From: Bryum argenteum
Lineage: Eukaryota; Streptophyta; Bryopsida; Bryales; Bryaceae
DNA: 64,000 bases
Direction of reading: 5' to 3'
Assembly (NCBI GenBank): GCA_037043015.1
Contig: CM073323.1
Location: 11,033,758 to 11,097,757 of the forward strand
Position 1 is the first letter of the stretch, and every line of letters starts with the position of its first letter. The notes under the pieces were generated by a model. That model had not been told where the DNA came from, did not search any database, and was given only the letters and a program-made list of their open reading frames with translations. The position numbers and the translations under genes are program-made. Shown here piece by piece: positions 33,830 to 43,618 of this stretch.

Positions 33830-35432
33830 TGGCGTGTTCAGATACTAGACCGAAGAGGGAATTTAAGAGTACGGCTCTGAAGAAACTCAACGACATTTTT
33901 CAAGGATTTGGGGACTCGCTTGAGGAAGAGAATGCATTCAATTTAGTACTGGATGTTGTACGTTGTCAACCGTGATCATAATAAGGAACTCGCCAACCGG
34001 TTGAAGATTGTGGAGAACTTGGTGAAAAGTATCAAAGAGAAAGTCCCAGACATTCAAGAGAATTTGACCTTATGTGATGAGCTTCTCAGTTTCTCAGCTT
34101 CTCAGGAAGGCGTGATCTATGCTCCAAAAACCGGCTCGGACGTTTGTGAGGATGGAGCAGACAATGCAAACGCGAGGTCCAGAGCAAAGAATCGGAGACG
34201 AGCACGGCGGCAAGCGTACATATGTCGTCATTATAGTAATCATCATTCAGAGGTGATGGACCCTACACTGTGGAGGAATCTACCGAGAGAGGTGGTGCAA
34301 CATATTTGTTCATTCCTTCCTTTGTCTAAAACGATGAAATTGCAGAAGTTATGCAAGCCATGGTCAAGGATGCCCATGGCCGCGAATTTTAGACAATCTT
34401 GTGCTAAGGCTCATGACGATCTTTTTGGTAAATTGATTAGTGACTACACTTCTGGAACATACCGCATTGCGGTTTCAAATTCGATGTATAATGAGTCGAT
34501 TGATTCGGAATTCAAAGACATCCCTGGAAGTCGCATTGGGTTGAACAGCAGAGAGAAGGAACTTTTTGCACACGATGGAGGATTAATATGCTTTCTGCGA
34601 AGTTCCTTCACATCTTTTGCGCATTGGAAGGAACCTCCGAGCATTTTTGTAGTCAATCCATCAACCGGCGATAGTAGGGATATTCCTCTATCGAGTTTTC
34701 CCAGTAAGAATACGCTCGACACGGAGGCGGTTCTATTGCAGTTGATAGTGGACACAAAAACTGTTGATAGTGGACACAATTTAAACTGGATGTTACGAAC
34801 TGATCCTGGTGACTGAAATTGTTATTAGAGGCAGCGGAGCGGAAGTGTAGTGTTTCGAAAAATATGATTCCAAGAGCAAGCTTTGGAGCACATTGGACTC
34901 TGGTTTCGTGTTTGGACATGGTGTTCTGGATTACGAGCGATGTGAAGTTTACTTTGACTGTTGCTCAAAACAGTTATGTGGGTATGATGGTCAAACTTTT
35001 GAAGATGTTGTACCCGGGGGCAAGTCCGTATCTGTCACATTTGTGAAGGATCATCGCTTTGAGATTGGTTACGATGTCGATTTTGGGGAATATCGGGAGT
35101 ATCGTTTGCTAGAGATGGTAGAGAGTGTTTGGGAAAACGGTTGGATTACAGGGCCTAGAAGAGGATTTCGAATGGAGGAGCCGCCAAATTGCTTGCCAAC
35201 AAAGTTACTTGCTTGTCAACGGTATTTGCTTGTGGTTGCAGATGATGCGTCTTCAGATGTGTTTGAGCATCGCCATCAACGCATGCTTCTATTCGACAAG
35301 AAAACTTGCATAGAAGCATACGACATTCCGGACGTTTGGCAAGAAGACGATGTGGATGATGGGGACGAAGAGACTTTTTTAGATTGGAAAGTACATATAA
35401 TGTGTGATCTGAAATGGGATGTCGTTCCTTGA
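33830..35432 (+). pseudogene. F-box protein locus, frameshifted
   Basis: ATG 34,256 starts a classic F-box (MDPTLWRNLPREVVQHICSF, about 40 residues), the Skp1-binding module of SCF ubiquitin ligases. It is followed by the C-terminal half of a kelch-type plant F-box protein (FVVNPSTGDSRDIPLSSF, then WSTLDSGFVFGHGVLDYERC). The frame is open upstream to 33,953 with a basic stretch (RAKNRRRARRQ). The frame changes at about 34,760, where GTTGATAGTGGACACA is repeated with a 22-nt offset. Beyond it the sense frame contains a TAA and a TAG (about 34,860) before running open to 35,432. Another frame change at about 33,960 coincides with a 7-nt offset repeat. Either a pseudogene or a damaged assembly. 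Confidence 0.7.
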
Positions 35433-38300
35433 CAGCATGGGCTTGGTTATGAGGCTCATTAAGGACAACCATGAATAAGATGGAATACAGTAAGCAGCGA
35501 ATCGTGATGAACATGAAACATGGAGGTAGCTCCAACTTAAGGTGAGATGTTATGCTTCGAGAGCAATCCTAGGTCGCTTGCAAGTATGTTAACTTGTCAT
35601 GATGTGTAATAGCACAGACTTTGTACATAAATAGAGCTTTTAAGCCTCTATCAAGGTTCAAGCTGGATGTTGTTGAGTATTTAGCATTTAGACATGGACA
35701 ACACCTTGTGAGATTCCATTGGTGCAATCTTGATAGCTCAGATGTTCATTTAGTGTTTGAGATGAGAAACTGCAAACCTTAGCAAACAGTGACAGAAGTT
35801 AAGCACCAATCTGGTGTTTGCAATGAACATCTTTACTATAATTTCTTGATTGATTGAGTTCATGCATATCGTTCAAATGTATGGCGATCAAGCTTGCAGA
35901 TACGATCGTGTTTTACATGAAACATTTTGTATGCAAGGATGTTGGTAGTAACTTTCATAAGTGGAGATCATTTTCATGGATGAGGTGAAATCATTTTCTC
36001 TCGCTGTCTGTATAGTTGTGTTGTATGTATGTAGATTCACAGCAAATTCAGTCTGTTACTCGCCCAGTGAATGCAATACAATTCAATGATGTTATGGTCA
36101 TGCTTTTGAATTGGTTCGCTTCACGGTTGATGTTAATTATCAAGATGGAAGTCTGCTTGACTCTGAAATTGATTGTCTGAAGTCGGCAAGAGGCAGATGT
36201 TAGAGGCTCGATAATTATTCACATTTCTCCTCACGAATCACTTCATTTGCCAGTATTGAGGAATCAATACGAAATTGAACAAGCAATCTCAGCAGAAATG
36301 CGTTCTAAGTTACTGATTAGCCTCACAAATGAAAAAACGAGGTGGGAGGAGGTTGACATGGAACTCCTAGAAAAAGACTTGTAATTATTTAAGTTGACTC
36401 TTGATGGTAATCAAGATGTACTACGCAACCTTTTCAGAATATAGTTGTGGTAACAATGGCATGAACACATGTACGCAACCTTTTTGGAATAGGTGTTGTA
36501 ACAATGGCATGAACATGCATCACAATATGATTTAACTATCTTTTGTGTAAATAAGATGTTGATTGAATTGAAAAGGTTTTACAAAATGTGATTTAATGAG
36601 TGGATATTTTTATTGCTTGTTGATTTTTTTATGCACTAATTGTTTATTAGAAAGTTGTCGACATTTGTAGTGAAAAATCAACATCAATGCTCTTGGAAGT
36701 TAGTTTGGCAGAAACCGATTATATCACAACATTCTAAAACTAACCCCTAAACGTTTTGATTTTTTAAACCCAACACTGTAGATGAAGGGCTAACATCCAA
36801 GGGTGTACGATGTTGTAACACTAAGAGCCCATTCGACGAGAACAAGCGATCCGTGAGGACTGGGGATGCGGCCAAGGCCGGAGCACCTTAAACCGTGAAG
36901 TTAAGAAAATTTGCACACTTCCAGGACGATTATGAATTTATAAAAAAATACCAAGCGTGAAGGAAAAGAGACCACGGAGGAAGCACTATTTTTTTTCAAA
37001 AATTCAAGCAAAAATGAATTAGATACAATTTTTGAAAGTGGAAACTCTGTAAGCACCCATGCATGTCACATAGACTATCCTAAATTTGAAAAGAAAAGCA
37101 CCGTTCCAAAAACGTTGTGCTCCCAATTCCGTTACCTTACATGCATTGAAATATAGCCGGCCACACTGTTGTCACTTGAAAAAATAATTAACCCAATTGG
37201 GTCCTGCTTGCAACTGTAGCTGGCTGGGTGAGTCTACCACTTGGTTTAGGGGCTTTTTCAGAATTGGGCGCTCTTACCTTAGTCATTCTCCTCCCGCCAA
37301 GCACAGGGGCCCCGTCAAAGCCCCATAAAGGGAGCGTTTGACGGGCATGGACTGGCCTTGTTCTCACAAGCAACATCACAACGGTGCCAATCGCTGAGTC
37401 GCAACTGTAAGTTATGACGAGTACCGACAAATTCCTGAAATTCGATTGCATTCCCATTGCAAAGGCTGGGGTTCTATCTAATATAAACAGCTTCCGACTA
37501 GCTAGACAGTGTATCTTCCAATTGCTCAGATTGTGTGTAGCTTGCTCCGGTTACAGATGGACAAGCTTGACTGTTCGATCTCCGACCGATCCTGAGATTT
37601 CTTACCTAGCCTGGTATGCTTGTTGCCCTACTTCAGTCTTTTTGATGAATGTCTGTTCCTTTAACAGAACTCTCACTGACTAGTCTGTGTCAATTTCTTG
37701 TTGGTACATGTTAGTTGACAATCCGTATTTTACAAATTGGTATCGTGGTAAAGCACCAATCCTGAGGAGCATGACCATGATCCAATAGCAACCTTACTTC
37801 ACATTTTTGACTGACTCAAATATATGCAGCCAAGTAGTTAGTGTCTACTTGCGATCTCGATTTTGGTGCTGTGTAGTTTATGTGGCCTTAAAAAGAAAAA
37901 CTGAAAGATGTGTGTTGCATATCTGATTTGTCATTATTACATCATCTTTTTTCAACTCGCCTAACTTGTCAGTTCTGAACTAGTGCCTTATTTGCTTCCC
38001 AGATTACCTTGATGCCGACTCTTGTCTGGTCTATGAAGCAGATAGGACTCTCTAAGCTACTCACTGAAAAACACCGACACTAGCGAAGGCCAACCCATTT
38101 GTGCTTTCAGACAACAGGAAGATGAGGTACAGATCTCGTAGCCCACATCTAAGGTTCAAATGTTGCTCTTCTTGCTAATCCACATTTCTCTCAGCTCAAA
38201 CATACGCTCGCTCTGCTCATGCATTATCTCTCACAAACGTACTAATTCGTTCGCCCTACCAACAAACTGATCGTTATTCTAATTACTAGTGCACGAACTA
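35433..38300. other. Long stretch without a supported gene
   Basis: Immediately after the F-box frame the sequence is AT-rich and 3'-UTR-like. 36,422-36,520 holds a tandem pair of about 50 bp (ACGCAACCTTTT… to GGCATGAACA). A short plus-strand frame near 37,200-37,330 reads ATVAGWVSLPLGLGAFSELG but is closed quickly on both sides and has no recognised relatives. Nothing else stands out. Confidence 0.45.
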
Positions 38301-38454
38301 ATGAAACTTCATATTAAGCGTAGGTACAGAAAGAAATGAAAAAGAACACAGAGGCTTTAGAAAGCCAACGTACAGTAAATACAGCTCCAATTTTAGTACT
38401 CCTAATTCTATACGCTATGACTTCCTGCCATAAGCAAGAACATAGGTACACAGA

Positions 38455-38935
38455 TTCTCCTGAAACATTCTTAACCAAGAGCCAAAGAGTCACCAATACC
38501 TAAATCAAGACTCTCCCCGGAAGTCCCTCTATATACTAAGATTCACAGAGGGGAACAATACATGAAGATCGATGAAGTCAAGAAAAGAAATTTAGAGTTC
38601 GTTCTATTCGATACGATCAAGAAACCCTAATAAAAATCTCACAATGGAATTATCTTCCCAATGTACACTGGGCATCTTCTCCATTTGAAATGAAAAAATC
38701 TCAACTGAAGCTGTCGAATTCAACACATTCTTGGAAAACAATAACAGTTAACCATTCAAGAACAAGAGCCAGAGAGTCAGCAATCCATGAATCAAGACTT
38801 TTAAAACAAAACCACAAAACCCTCAGAAGGTCCTCCTTGTATTAAACAGAGGCACAAAGACCTAAGGAGAAACTCGACGAAGTAAAGAGGAGAGATCTTG
38901 CCTTCGTTCTATTCGATACGATCAAGAAACCGTAA
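38455..38935. repeat. Diverged tandem duplication of about 300 bp
   Basis: TTCTATTCGATACGATCAAG followed by AAACC occurs near 38,604 and near 38,905, each preceded by related AAGAGCCA.AGAGTCA.CAAT and AATCAAGACT words. The offset is about 300 bp. It lies downstream of the minus-strand coiled-coil gene and may be part of its 3' region. Confidence 0.65.
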
Positions 38936-39238
38936 AAAATTGGTTGAACACTCTACAGCAATAAAACGAGAACAAGAGCTGCACAAGAGCGACATTGTAG
39001 GCACACTGCAATTTTATGCCAGATGAAAAAGGAAGAGCACAAATCTCAAGTTCGTACGTTTAAAGAAGATGAAGAAACTCTACTTCAACGAACAATGTAT
39101 CGAGACCAGGAGCTTAGTACAATTTGGAACCAGATGTGGCATAAGAAGATGCCGCATACCCGCATGTATTAGCAGTTCTTATTGGCAGCATCAAAGCCTT
39201 CACCACCTCTTGGACTTCTGGACCTTCAATCTTGAAAT

Positions 39239-39791
39239 TCACCACCTCTTGGACTTCTGGACCGTCAACTCCTCGACTGTCTTCTTCAAATCAGAGACCT
39301 CGGCTCTTAAGCGAGCCATCTCTGTCTCGGTCTTGTCAGTTACGGCAGCCATCTCCGTCGTGAGTTTCTCATTGAGCTAGAGAGATATTGCCGCTTGTTC
39401 GGCGAATTTCTCGTTGAACTGGAGAGATATTGCCGCGAATTTCTCGTTGAGCTGGAGAGATATTGCCGCGAATTTCTCGTTGAGCTGGAGAGATATTGCC
39501 GCTTGACAACTCTTGACATCAGCGGCAAGATTCTTGTGAATACCTTCGAATTTCGTGTCCATAGCGGATTGATTCAACGCAACCGCTGCCGTTGCGATAG
39601 CCACGACACCGCCAAGAAGAAACTTCACTTCACCGTAATATTTCTGCAAGCAAAATTACACTTAGAAAACAAACACAAAAAGAATGTAAAATCAAAAGAC
39701 TAATACTAACCTCCACCGTAAGGAACTGCGGGCAGGGGGAGGGTTGCGGTAGGCTAGAATAGTAGCAACGAAACATCCGACGGGGAAACAT
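39239..39791 (-). CDS. Small coiled-coil protein with possible mitochondrial leader, internal 11-aa repeat
   Basis: Exon 1 is 39,791-39,711 (27 codons, MFPRRMFRCYYSSLP, Arg/aromatic/Ser-rich and free of acidic residues until its last codon, like a mitochondrial presequence). Intron 39,710-39,644 (GT…AG, 67 nt) leads to exon 2, which begins KYYGEVKFLLGGVVAIATAA, a likely membrane helix. Then come four units of AAISLQLNEKF (33 bp each). In the fourth unit CAG is replaced by TAG (39,379-39,377), stopping the protein at about 115 residues. The same frame continues past it (LNEKLTTEMAAVTDKTETEM, coiled coil) to a TGA at 39,241-39,239, so the full version would have about 160 residues. The layout (leader, membrane helix, coiled coil) recalls small mitochondrial membrane proteins, but I do not recognise the family. 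Confidence 0.5.
39370..39505 (-). repeat. 33-bp coding minisatellite, four units
   Basis: Units encode AAISLQLNEKF. Units one to three are nearly identical at the DNA level, and the fourth carries the TAG stop and other changes. Near-identity implies recent expansion. Confidence 0.9.
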
Positions 39792-39839
39792 CGTAAAAAC
39801 AAAAGACAAGGAACTTTCACTCAACTTTCACTCCAGGGG

Positions 39840-40769
39840 AGTAAATAAACCCTAAACCCGCGCTAGGGTCCGCAGCTGCCCGTGACTGCCCGAGGCTGGA
39901 ACTCGGTACTCTACAGAGAAAAAAAAACTCCTGTGCTTAGAGAGTGCACTCTATAAAGGTTACAATGCAGGATTTGTAGTTTTGACTCACCATCAATAAT
40001 TGCTGGCTGTCTTCACTCATAAATTAAGCTCGATCGATCCTATATTAGAGACACCCGAGTGCCTGAATACAATCAAACTGTAGCATTCAATTAGTAACGT
40101 TACAATCTCAACCATTTACTTCCAGATGACGTACAGAGGCATTTCTTTGAATGGGTAAAACTCCAAGTACCCAGACATCAACCTTCTCTCATCGGCTCCT
40201 ACTCATAAAGATCCTGTTGATACTGCCAGTTTCGAAGCCTCATCAACAAGATGCAGTTTTGAAGCCTAATCAATGATCTCATAGAAACTACCCTGATAAC
40301 GCCTAGCTCATACACATGAGACACATGAAAATAAAAAGACTTCCAGACATGATTTATGCGCGATAATTAAGGAGAGAATACGTTGCTGGAGAATTCTAAA
40401 GTATTATATCCGAATACTTAAAACGGATATTTAACTAATTATGGACATTTTGACGAATTATGGACATTTAATCTCTAAAAATACCTTCAAAAAAACTAAA
40501 AAGGCAACAAATATTGGCTAAAATGAATTCAAAAGAAGGAACTTCAAACAATATAATCAATATACTTATGAATTTAAAATGGTATCAGCAAGAACTAAAA
40601 CTACAAATATTAAGACAAAGATAAATACATCCTAAACACACACATAATTATTTAAAAGCATTCATAATATAACAAATCAATACAAAATTAGTGACAAAGA
40701 AGACTAAACATGAAAAAAAAAGAAATATGGGCTACAAGCCGATACCAAAAAATGCTCCACAAGTAACAA
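39840..40769. other. Upstream region of the minus gene and AT-rich spacer
   Basis: A TTTATAGAG motif on the minus strand (about 39,950) lies some 160 nt before the first ATG and could be a TATA element. Beyond 40,030 the sequence is AT-rich with no gene. Confidence 0.35.
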
Positions 40770-40771
40770 TA

Positions 40772-40937
40772 CACCCTAAACCCTAAACCCTAAACCCTAA
40801 ACCATAAACCATAAGACCCTAAACCCTAAACCCTAAACCCTAAACCCTAACCGTAAGTCCTAAAACCCTAAGACCCTAAACCTTAAACCCTAAACCCTAG
40901 ACCCTAGACAGTAGACCCTAGACCCTAAACCCTAGAC
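40772..40937. repeat. Interstitial telomere-like repeat (CCCTAAA)n
   Basis: About 20 units of CCCTAAA with variants (CCATAAA, CCCTAGA, CCTTAAA, ACCCTAAG) over 166 bp. This is the plant-type TTTAGGG telomere repeat, here with ordinary sequence on both sides. The right half is rich in CCCTAGA variants, so decay is uneven. Confidence 0.95.
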
Positions 40938-41090
40938 CGATATCTCATAGAATGTATCGGATGGCAGCCGATATGATGAAACCTAATGGTTATCATGCCA
41001 GATATCGGAGAGAGCGATCGATATCGTGAAACCTCATGGTTATCATGTGGTATCGGAGAAATACGATATCGTGAAACCATGAGGTAAAAA
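40938..41090. repeat. ATATCG…AAACC(T/A)CATGG tandem repeat next to the telomeric tract
   Basis: Three degenerate units of about 55-60 bp contain GATATCG, GTGAAACCTCATGG and TTATCATG. They start directly at the end of the telomere-like tract. Confidence 0.7.
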
Positions 41091-41379
41091 AACACACATG
41101 TAGTAAGCGAGATTAATTGCAATGCGGCGGTGCCCAAAAGCATATCGAATGCAGTGTGGAAAAAAATTGATGAATGTAATCATACGAAATTAGTATAGAG
41201 AAAATACGTCTGAGTTTTAGAAATTCTATATAACCAAAGATACTAGTACGCTCTTGAAGTGAGTGGCGTGTCGGTGGCGGTGATAAGAACCCAATACACA
41301 ACCGCTATTCCAACTACCGTTAGTTGTCATGGTAGCTAGTAAATCGATCTAAAGGAATGCTCACAGAGAGACGTCGTCG

Positions 41380-41960
41380 GCGGCGGGCCGATAATCGCTT
41401 CCACGCAAAGAATGATCCTTATCTGCATCTCTCATCGGCGCGCGTTTTAATCTCTCGCCGCAAAGAATGTCGCTGGAAGCTCACGATCATTACAAGGAAT
41501 GAGTATATGACAACAGCCTCGGCGCCACGGTTCGCCCAAAGATCATGTTAATATCGGCCAGATCGGTATCATGGAATGCGAACCATCCGTAGATGTACAT
41601 CGAAAATTTGTCGGCCGGGCACTGATACGGGCGAAAGACTGAAAGGCCGATCACCATTGGCTCAAAGAAATGAATCACGACAAGCATCTCCACGCAAAGA
41701 CTACGAAGACATGTCGGCGGCCCGGCACCGATACGCCAAGGCATCTTCACGCCCGTATCACCATCGGTACGTCAAGACAAATCACCAAAGATCTCACGCA
41801 AAGACTACGAAGACATGTCGGCCGGCAATGATACCGGACGAAAAGATCTTTACGCTTAGATCACCATCGGCATGTCAAGATAAATGACCAAAGATTCCAC
41901 GCAAAGACTACGAAAATATATACGGCCGGCAAAACCGATATAACCTTGCAGATGATCATA
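41380..41960. repeat. Tandem repeat of about 105-110 bp, ACGCAAAGACTACGAAGACA
   Basis: CACGCAAAGACTACGAARACAT plus a CGGCCGGCA-type word recurs near 41,690, 41,800 and 41,898, each followed by TACG/AAGATC and ATCACCATCGG words. More diverged units start near 41,400. Open frames here follow the repeat. Confidence 0.75.
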
Positions 41961-43264
41961 GCTTTAGTTCTCGGCATCATCTTCGCACACCATAACAAAG
42001 ATCTCGCGGCTTCCAGCCTGCAAGTCAGCAGCATGGATGATCGGGAATGACGTGAGTAGCGGCGGCTCATTCACGGCGTGGGAGGGGCATTCGATGTGAG
42101 AATAAACGATCTTGACGTTGACAACTTGGGGAGACAGGGCTTCCTATGCCAACGGGCGCGACCAAAGACTCTCAGCAACCAAGGACTTGGCCTCCTTCTT
42201 TGATCGCATCGAGTCCACCATTCCACCTTAAAGTTCCCGTAGTTAACTCCCGTGAAGCTCGACACATTCTAACACGACCAAGCCCCACACGCGGAAGGTA
42301 ATGGTTATCGCAAGGACGACGGAGAACAAAGTCACCAAGGAGAACGCCCCCGAACGGATTAAAATTCATCCGTGTCCGCCTTTTTGGACACGATGGGTAA
42401 GAATCGGGATCATCTCGCCGGTGAACATCTTGCGAAGATGACAGAGAGAACCAGATTGAAATTCAAGACGAGCGTGATCACGGGACCGTCGAAAAGCGGC
42501 GGAACCCCGACGAGGACGCGGGCGCAAGCGGAAGTGGTGAGTTGATCTCCGCGTTGATTCGCTCCCAGCACTCCAACGGATCCACCCATCTCCTCACAAT
42601 ATCTTCTATTTCGAGCCTACGCCATCTTCCGTAACTCGATGAACTTCAAAATACCGTTTCGATGAAACCCCGCTTCTCCTCAGACTGCTCAAGCGCGCGA
42701 AATTGCTCCTTCTCTCCAATTTAGCTTTCGGCGATTAACGTCCGTAACCCCCATAATGGCTTGAATGGTGCGACGCGGATCACTAGAAGAACCCGTGGTC
42801 ACGCCGTGAGAGTCCCGAGTCCACATCTTGGTAGGAGGACCGGAGAGGAGCCAAGACGAATCATTAGATTGCTTCAGATGTCTCTCATGACCGCCAACCA
42901 CGATCCTGGTCTCTCCTCCTCAATAAAGAACTTCAAGAGATCATATCACCGAGCCCAACAATTTTGTTGACACCATCGTGATGGTAGTCCTCGACATAGG
43001 ATTTGAAGTCCCGCCACCTCCCCTGACAAATTCGGGAATAAAAGCCACGGTCTTCCTTGTCCATAAAAGCGCTTCATGAGATCTCGCAACAACGTAGGTG
43101 TTTTTCCTCTCGATAAGCTTGGATGATGGCTAAAATGAAAGATCAATGTCCCCGTGGGTATGTCCAACTATTAGGAATCCAACAAACTTTCTCAATATCG
43201 CGCTACAGCAGTTAGCGAAATGTAAGCGCCATAACGAATCTGTTCTTGTTGTCTTTTGCAATGT
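41961..43264 (-). other. Degenerate coding-like DNA, unassigned
   Basis: GC content is higher than the flanks and minus-strand frames show protein-like but broken stretches (WVDPLECWERINAEI near 42,560, SSSDPRRTIQAIMGVTD near 42,760, FYGQGRPWLLFPN near 43,040). It could be a decayed retroelement gag or a host gene relic. No family is recognisable. Confidence 0.3.
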
Positions 43265-43618
43265 GATATTTTTGTTGAAAAATCAAAGAATTACAACACT
43301 TAAAAAGATGTAAGGAAATTGAACGTATCGAGATTGAAAAAAGTACCAATTTGAACTCTGAAAAACCTAAATTTTAGACAAACTATAAAGAACTTTCTAA
43401 TCACCTTAATTAATCTTGCTCTCATCTTTTTTAGTTTAGAGTTTAAGGTTTAGTCACATTAGGATCTTTGCAACTTCTTTTAAAAATATAAATGTTAGCT
43501 TCAACTATACATAAGTATTAGTCTAGTGGTTAGATAAACAAAAGTCTTGTCAAAATTCAGTTTTTCGAATAAAGACTTCATAAGTGTAATGCGCAATAAG
43601 AGTATGTATAGTATGTGA
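43265..43618. repeat. 354-bp repeat, copy 2
   Basis: Near-identical to 7,908-8,261, including the tRNA-like A box at 43,519-43,529 and the weak B box at about 43,559-43,571. It is preceded by TCTGTTCTTGTTGTCTTTTG, a word that in copy 1 lies on the other side of the repeat (8,306-8,325). That hints at a permuted or junction arrangement. Confidence 0.75.

Noticed and set aside
35155..35535. 126-codon minus frame opposite the F-box C-terminus.
   Set aside because: Antisense shadow of the F-box coding region.
40772..40937. Chromosome end (true telomere).
   Set aside because: More than 20 kb of ordinary sequence with genes continues on the right and 40 kb on the left, and the units are degenerate.
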